From NCBI GenBank assembly GCA_003439945.1, contig QVRM01002067.1:2516501-2580500 (forward strand): a stretch of DNA of 64,000 nucleotides. The letters are read 5' to 3'. The DNA is from Dermanyssus gallinae (Eukaryota; Arthropoda; Arachnida; Mesostigmata; Dermanyssidae). Within the stretch, counting starts at the first letter, position 1. Each line of letters opens with the position of its first letter. Shown here piece by piece: positions 57,536 through 64,000 of the stretch. Under the pieces are notes generated by a model, which saw only the letters and a program-made list of their open reading frames with translations, had not been told where the DNA came from and did no database searches. A program made the position numbers and the translations under genes.

Positions 57536-60498
57536 TCATGTATTCCTATTTAAAAGCCATATTTTGACGTCTCGGGTAAAGCAGGTCAGGGACTTCGAGT
57601 GACGGATTTCATGCGGGATACTCTCCCATACGACGGGCAGTCTATATACAAGAGATTGGGTACTAGATCTTTTCTGTACCCGAGGTATCACAAAAGTGGT
57701 GGCCCGTCGCGAGGTTTTCCGCCGCTGAGGGACTAGAGGGAAGGCAACCTCAACAGGTACTAAACTACGACTGATCTTGAAGCCGAAAGTACCTACTTGA
57801 AGACGATACAGCGAATCGATGGATAGGATCTTATAATCACAATATATATATCTAACAGATTGGCTACGTCTCATCCCAAATATAGCCCTCAGTGCATCGT
57901 TCTGCATGACCTGAGCCCGATGCAGAACGTGATTATAACCACTTCCCCACAAGAGAATGCCGTAAGTGAGTACCGGCACAAACAGCGTTTTGTAGATCAA
58001 TATCAGTCCATCCAACGGAACTCCCACCCGACGCAAACGTCGCAAGGCCGATATAACTGCATAACATTTGGGTGTTATATGATCAATATGAGCGCGCCAA
58101 CTTAAACCATCGTGTAATATGAGGCCTAAACATTTAGTAGTTGACGAGAACTTCAGACCGAATTCTGAAGAAAGCCGATCAAGATCCGCCCGCAACTTTA
58201 GTTGAGGAGAGCGAAACAGAGTGAGACTAGTCTTGCTAGCATTAACAACGAGGCCGAAATAATTAAAGATTTTAATTACCTCCTTCACTTGAGATAGCGA
58301 GCGCGGTATATCGAGGGCTGGAGAGTCAACCCTAAATAAAAGTGAAGTATCATCGGCAAAAGCTAGCGGTTTACCAATGCTCTCTTTTTCAATATTCAGC
58401 AGGATGAAATTAATTAGAATCAAAAAAAGAAACGGTCCTAGCACTGATCCTTGTGGAGTTCCAATATTAACAGATCTCCACGAGGAAACCACTTGCCCTA
58501 TACGAACGGACTGCAATCTAGAGGATAGAAATGAATTAAACCACTCTACTGTACCTGCAGAACACCCAAGGTTTTGCAAGATTTGAAGAAAGAATGGCGA
58601 ACGCAATTGAATGCCGCAGTGACATCGAGAAAAACGCCTAGACAGGCTTTTGTCGATTCAACGGAGTCGGTTACAAACTGCCAGAGATGCGCGAGTGCCA
58701 GGCCCGTGGACCGACCGTGACGAAATCCAAATTGATTAGGCGAAAGAAAGCTGCAGGATTCGAGGAAGTGTTCCAGCTGCAAGAGAGCAAGCTTCTCGAA
58801 TAGCTTTGAAATGCAGTCAACCAAGCTGATAGGTCGGTAGCTTTTAAGCTCCGCAACGTCGCCTTTCTTTTTGTAAATAGGTGTAACAAAAGAAGCCTTA
58901 AGGGCGGTTGGAAACACTCCAGATGCGAGTGAAAGGTTCGCTATGTGCGTAAGAGGACCAGCAATGTATGGAGTACCAAGTTTTAGAAGTTGAGCAGGAA
59001 GTCCCGTTGCACCGCAGCTCCAGCTCCGTTTCTGCTTAAGTAATATCGAGGTCACCTCCATTACTGTTACAGCGCGAAAACTGAAGGTAACGTCATTACA
59101 GGACCAAAGGTTCCTTAATCGCGGTCTAATATCGTCCTCAAGACGCAATGAAGAGACCGTCTCCAAACCCACCGAGGCGAAGTAGCGGTTAAATTCGTCG
59201 GCTATTAAAACAGGATCTGTGGAAGTTTCTCCTGAAGAGGTGACAAGAGCAGTAGGCAACTCGGCCGAGCCTTTATGTTTACCACAGGATTTGTTAATGA
59301 ACTGCCAGAGACGGCGGGAATCACCACGTAAGGTATCAAACCGCTCCTTATAGAACGCTGAACGAGCAATACGAACAGTGGTTTTGTACCTTTTCTGGCT
59401 CACCAGATAAGTATGTTTACTTTCTGGGGAATTAATCTTTTTGTGCCTAATGTACATTTTGTTGGCATGCTTTCTTAGGCGACGCAGTCCTGGCGAGAAC
59501 ACAAACGTGTCACCTTTTGACGCCTTCGTACGCTCTATGAGACGTAAACTGAATGATGTGTTATAAATACCCCGAAGGGTTTGTTGAAAATTCTCGAACG
59601 CTAAATTAACATCATTTGAGTCATAGACATTGCTCCAGGAAATATCACTTAGGCGATTTAAGAAGGTACCCACACCAGCAGCGTCATGAACCCGGGTGAA
59701 GATGGAAGTAGCGGCCTGATGCGTCGTTGAAGTTTCTCCGCATTTGAGCAGGGAGACGGCAACAGGGAAATGGTCCGAGAATGACAACGTATTTAAAACC
59801 ACTGGTTGAACTTTAGAGAATGTAGAACAGCCCCTAATTGCAATGTGATCAATGCAAGTTCCAGAAAGAGGTCTCGTGACACGATCGATGAGATGCATTA
59901 GGTCGTTGCTAGTGAAGAAGGATATATAGTTCAACGGCGGGGGACTAGCGAGCAAGTTAACGTTCGAATCACCAAGGAGCAAACACGGAAGTAAAGAGTT
60001 AGATGGTAGAATATCATCTAATAGGTCAAGGAGAGTATCCCTATGTAGAGTACTACTCGAGTAAAACCCAATGATAAAACCTTCGAATTCGGACCCTTTC
60101 CGAAGATGTATACGAAGAGCTTGAACACACCCATCAAGGCTACTAAGCACTAGCGTGGATACAATCACACAGGTGGTACGGACATAGATTCCGACACCGC
60201 CTCCAAGCTTAGGCGTTTTACGATTGGATGTCACTAAGCTGAAGCCGTCAATGGCGAACAGAGAAGCATCGATGTCTTTTAGCCAAGTCTCGCTTATCAC
60301 TGCTACATCTACGGATAACCACTCATCACAGAGTACGCTGCTCAGGTGTTCGTGCTGCCCCGATTTTTTTAATCCTTCTGTGCCAGCATTAAGATGAATT
60401 GCTGTAAACGAGCTAGTCACGGGGGGAAGGTCGTGCCAGTCCTCGCAACTAGAAATATTAGAACAACTTCGTGGATCAGGGAGTATAAAATCGAGCAT
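57536..60498 (-). pseudogene. LINE ORF2: AP endonuclease and reverse transcriptase, one frameshift
   Basis: Residues 1-230 or so form an AP-type endonuclease (VAVISETWL, GDSNVNLL, CIDHIAI, SDHFPVAVSL with the SDH motif). RT motifs follow: SYRPISLVDCISKLFEKL, SPNQFGFRHGRST and GVFLDVTAAFNCV. After a frameshift near 58.58-58.61 kb come GTPQGSVLGPFLFLILINF, LAFADDTSLLF (FADD catalytic box) and the C-terminal region LLWGSGYNHVLHRAQVMQND. Total about 980 residues, a usual length for this clade. Apart from the frameshift no lesion was seen. Confidence 0.85.
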
Positions 60499-60545
60499 TA
60501 AAATAGTAAGAGAGAGTCAATTCAGGCTGATGGCATAGTGTAGCC

Positions 60546-62024
60546 TTAGGTTAAAAATGCTGATAAAAGCGGAGAGATTGTCACAAAGAATCTACTCAGA
60601 CTGGCCGCAGCCTTCAAACAAATGGCTTTAAAAAATTTAATAAGAGGTTGAACAATTGTAGGAAATTGCTTGCTCTTTGCAGGTACAGTCTTCTTGGGTT
60701 TTTGTGGCCCTCTAAGTAGAGATGGCGTCCGTTGATAGGAGTTTGTTGATTTCTTCTTCGATGGCATGGGCTTCTTCGAGGAGATCTCAGAAATTCCAGG
60801 CAGATTCACCCGAACTTCGGGACCTGAAGAAGTCTCCACGACTAGGGACCGGACCACAGCTGCATAGGAGGCCTTAGCGGGGCCCGATTGACTAGATGAG
60901 ATGACTTGAGGCTTATTTGGAGGGCATGAGTCCACTGTGTCCAGGACATTTAATGATTTGGCATCCGGAAGCTCCATATTGACTTGATGTATCAGCCTAC
61001 ATTCCATAAGAGCTTTCCTTTTTTCAATTTCACAAGCTCGAAGAGGACAGGCCGCTGATTGAGACGGATGCGGCCCTTTACAGTTTACACATCGAGGTGC
61101 GTTCTTGCAACTAGCCATAATATGACCCGGTAGGCCGCACCGCTTACACAATTGGCTGTTCCGACAGTTGGCGGCCGTGTGCCCAAGTCTTAGGCAATTA
61201 TAACAGGCAGTGGGGGCTCCGGCGTGAAGGACAACTTTATGCATCTTGAACGCCAAAAATACCTCGGGAGGCGGCAATTTATTAAACTGCAAGATCACCC
61301 GGTCCGTGGGTACCACAATAGTTTCCTCGCCGCGCTTCCTTATGTAAGACTCTCTTTTTGCCATTGTGACACCGACGTCCTTAAGAGCAGACGTGATATC
61401 GTGCTCTGAAAAGCCTTTATCCACGTCAGTAATTCTAGCTCTGTAACAGCCTAGATCATGACTTTTTACTAATACAGGCACGTTGAGCAAGGACGATAAC
61501 TGTGTGGCCTTGGCAACCTCCTCAGCAGAACTGAACCATACATGAAAGAAGCCAGATCATGTTTCTGGCTTGCAAGCCGGAAAAAGTCGGTGCAGGTCAG
61601 CACAGAGCGCTAATACATCTTCATCGAATGGTTCAGCGACTTGCACTAGATTACCATCAACGACCCCATCAGCCCTGCGTCCGATGACGACTTTGAAGAT
61701 ACCTTTTGGCGGTCTATACTCGGACGATCTAATAGCGCCGATCTGTTTCTTCAGAGTATCCAATCTCTTTGCAGTATTTTTATTCACGACCGTCATCCAG
61801 CCATTTTGTGTTTCATCGATCGACAATTGCGTCTCTTCATCCGCGACGGCCGTCGGAATATCAACTGCGTTAGACTCATTAGAAACCTCGCTATTCGAGC
61901 CAGAACCAGTTGGCTTATTAACGCACGGTGCCGTTATATTTCGATCAGTCATGGCTTTCGCGGCACGGGTAGAGCCCACTCGCCTATCTTTCTTCTCTAT
62001 CCTGGACGCAAGAATCACGTTCAT
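60546..62024 (-). pseudogene. LINE ORF1: Gag-like nucleic-acid-binding protein
   Basis: The ORF runs from ATG 62024 in a single frame to 60546 with one premature TGA at 61557-61559 (KPET then stop then SGFFHVWFSS). The C-terminal half has an RRM-like/zinc-knuckle arrangement typical of Jockey-clade ORF1: CYNCLRLGHTAANC, CKRCGLPGHIMASC and CVNCKGPHPSQSAACP. In such elements this protein packages the RNA into a ribonucleoprotein. N-terminal part (to 61557) is Ser/Thr-rich with a charged tail. Confidence 0.8.
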
Positions 62025-62042
62025 ATATATATATATATATAT

Positions 62043-62844
62043 GAGTTACTACTTGAAAACACATCGGTGGAAAAGCGTTATAGGCCACTACGCGCTCAGC
62101 TTTTAAATAGCCAAAAGCTTATGATTCTATGCCTGCAGGAAAAAAAGAAGCTTAAATAATGAAGCCAAGGGAAGAACCTCAGAGAGCTACTACAGAATTT
62201 ACGGGTCGTTTATCAGACTGACTTAAATAATTCCGTCTAGTTGTCAAACAGAAGCTCGTCTCGGACTTCGGTGACTTCACGGCTTAAGTATCACAAATAA
62301 CCAAAATAAGCCGAAAGTCACAGTATGCCATAAGGCAAAGCAGGCAAGTGGCGTTGCTAAATGGAATACTTAAAGCGTGTATTCTGCAAGTGATTAGGTA
62401 AAACTCACGAGGTACACTAGCCGCTTTTTCGCATTCCGTGGTATCGCAGTGGCTACCTTGAAAAACACGGGCTTTATTTTATCTAGTTTATCTGGCTGTG
62501 ATGGGCTGAGAATATGACCTGGGGAGTCGTAGGCTGCCACAGAAGCAACCTTCAAGTCAAACAATGTTTTTAACGTGCTCAGAGAGCATTGCTGGGGTTT
62601 TTCAATTGTCGACATCGAGGCTAGATTCTCTTGTTCAGACTCGTTCAGCAATGTGTTGACCGAAGGTTGCGCCCTTCATCGATTACACCAGTACTAAGTC
62701 TCAAGCGATCAGAACAAACAAGCGATCCTCCAGATTTAAATTTGATGGTTTTGCTTTTCTCGGCGTTAATCTAAAGTCCGTTGTTTTTGCAGAACCTCTC
62801 CGCCGTGCTTATACTTTGCTGCAACTCCAACTTAACTATTTTCG
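62043..62844. other. No gene recognised
   Basis: Flank of the LINE. A minus-strand open stretch at 62394-62651 (85 codons) has no motif or splice context. Confidence 0.4.
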
Positions 62845-62992
62845 GGCTAACCCTTAGCCAGCATTGAACGTCCACGGAATTGCTTTCGCATTGCTCCGTA
62901 AGACGGACGTCATAAATACAAATGTGTAACTGTAGTAATCGAACCCGTGCATTTATGTGCCTTCTCCGGTCGCGAGGCGCACGCGAATGCAT
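62845..62992 (-). mobile_element. SINE, tRNA-headed family, copy 4
   Basis: Same body as the copy at 50500-50665 (CGTGGACGTTCAATGCTGGC on minus) and head remnants GCATTCGCGTGCGCCTCGCG and GGGTTCGATTAC (B-box derivative). The A-box start is lost into ATGTATATGC sequence. Confidence 0.65.
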
Positions 62993-63069
62993 ATACATAG
63001 ATAACGGGCTCATGTTCACAAATCGCGCCGTCATGAATTATCGAGTTTGCTTAGAGAATGCTGGCGATT

Positions 63070-63640
63070 GTATTTAGTGCCTTGGGACCCACACCATTAA
63101 CGAGCATGCACTAACGAGCTTCTGGAGTACAGAATTACGCGGAGTAGTATAAAAAGAAGAATTTAGATCAATAAATAAGACATATAGAAATCTTCCCCTT
63201 GATTTATGACGTTCCAGGCTTTTCGTCACTTCGAATGATTCCGTGCATGCTTGTAAGACCGACTTTTCTTTACAGAATTCATGCTGCTTTTGCCGGATTA
63301 TTTTGCGGTGATGGAGGAATGTCGAAATGCGGTTTATGAGCACTGCTGGCCATGCCTTTGGGATGATTTTAAGTGTACATTTCCGCCATGTTTCCGGAAC
63401 ATGGCTCTTATCTAGATATCTGTTGAAGATTAGGCTAAATATGAAGAGTGTTTTTGAGGTGTTTGAGGTTTGTTGTGCGAAGATGTGTGCTGTTTACGGG
63501 TTTAAACCTATGTGCAGTCGTACCGCAATGCACATGTTCAGTTCTGTTCGTAATGGATAAATTGATGTGACAGAACGCCTTTGATTCGGTTCGGCCTTCC
63601 ACGGCGGATATGGATGAAAAGCAAATCTCCGAGATTGCTA
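63070..63640 (-). mobile_element. LINE RT relic at window end
   Basis: The reverse strand includes KIIRQKQHEFCKEKSVLQAC, ESFEVTKSLERHKSRG and LYVLFIDLNSSFYTTPRNSV, equivalent to the Q-x-G-F-R-xx-S and DLxxAFDTxxH segments of a Jockey/CR1-type RT. Short and broken. Confidence 0.5.
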
Positions 63641-63649
63641 TACACATTT

Positions 63650-64000
63650 AAAAACGATGAGAGCGTACTCATAGTGAGCACATCGCATGAATCCGTTCAT
63701 TCGCACATAACTAGCCGCAGCAACGTGAAACGTGCCAATGTATAAGTGCCGCACAAGTTACCGAAAACGACACGATGATCCGCCTGAATGCCTGCGCCGT
63801 TCATTTTGAAAAAGACAGCCTTTAGATTAACGGTGACAACTACAGTCAAAATATCAGTGGTTTGTACACAATGTAATGTGACCGGAATGGCATTTCCCTT
63901 ATGTATTGAACATGAATGATAAAAATATACATTACAGGATCTCGATTATCTTCTTTTGGTAGCTACATTAGATATCTTTCTGATTCTTTTGTTATCACAT
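63650..64000. other. No gene recognised
   Basis: Unique sequence to the window end, nothing supported. Confidence 0.4.

Larger units (their letters stand above)
57262..62042 (-). mobile_element. Jockey/CR1-like LINE, nearly complete
   Basis: A two-ORF non-LTR retrotransposon about 4.8 kb long: ORF1 (62024-60546) with three CCHC knuckles, ORF2 (60498-57536) with AP endonuclease and RT, separated by 47 bp. The 3' end has short tandem AATTGAATTGAAATTGAATA units running into a TA array. The 5' end meets a (TA)9 run at 62025-62042 exactly at the ORF1 ATG, so it is probably 5' truncated. Only one stop (ORF1) and one frameshift (ORF2) were found, so the insertion is relatively young compared with the other elements here. 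Confidence 0.85.

Overview
The window looks like nuclear DNA from an animal, most likely an arthropod. Short exons with canonical splice sites are scattered among long A+T-rich introns, many (TA)n arrays and numerous degraded retroelements of arthropod type (R1, R2-group, Jockey/CR1-like and mariner). The AT-rich, TA-microsatellite-loaded texture would suit a mite or another arachnid, but the species cannot be fixed from the sequence. No bacterial-type genes, rRNA genes, intact tRNA genes or CRISPR arrays are visible.

Region 0.58-12.85 kb (minus strand) holds the one host gene I can name: a death-associated protein kinase 1 (DAPK1)-like gene. Nine consecutive exons join in frame to encode a pre-ankyrin segment, a run of ankyrin repeats (mostly one 99-bp phase-0 exon per repeat) and the P-loop of the ROC GTPase domain. 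Two further short exons follow with weaker support. The rest of ROC, COR and the death domain would lie beyond position 1. I found no kinase-domain exons upstream, although the DAPK1 family normally starts with a CaM-regulated kinase. One intron is of the GC-AG type.

Region 9.7-21.2 kb is filled by a mariner relic and three copies of one restriction-like-endonuclease (R2-group) LINE family, whose best copy is at 18.1-21.2 kb (minus). Two more fragments of that family lie at 32-33 kb and 47.7-48.6 kb. Region 23.4-28.1 kb is G+C-richer and full of trinucleotide repeats, like a promoter/5' UTR area, and carries an orphan coding exon (23453-23668, minus).

From 28.6 kb to the end the window is mostly transposon: a LINE 3' half with a Cys/His tail (28.7-29.5), a 5'-truncated R1-like LINE (34.1-36.2), an R2-type 3' end (38.8-39.5), a Tc1/mariner relic (39.7-40.2), a degraded LINE with an opposite-strand RT fragment nested in it (50.9-53.6), and a nearly complete two-ORF Jockey-like LINE (57.3-62.0). 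Four copies of a tRNA-headed SINE lie between them. Two more trinucleotide-rich, G+C-richer blocks lie at 36.7-38.5 and 43.0-45.5 kb. A well-spliced first coding exon of an unrecognised gene is at 54261-54410 (minus).

A repeated oddity is the number of perfect or near-perfect short-loop inverted repeats (10-22 bp arms), some inside dead LINEs. They look like snap-back duplications and not like functional RNA.
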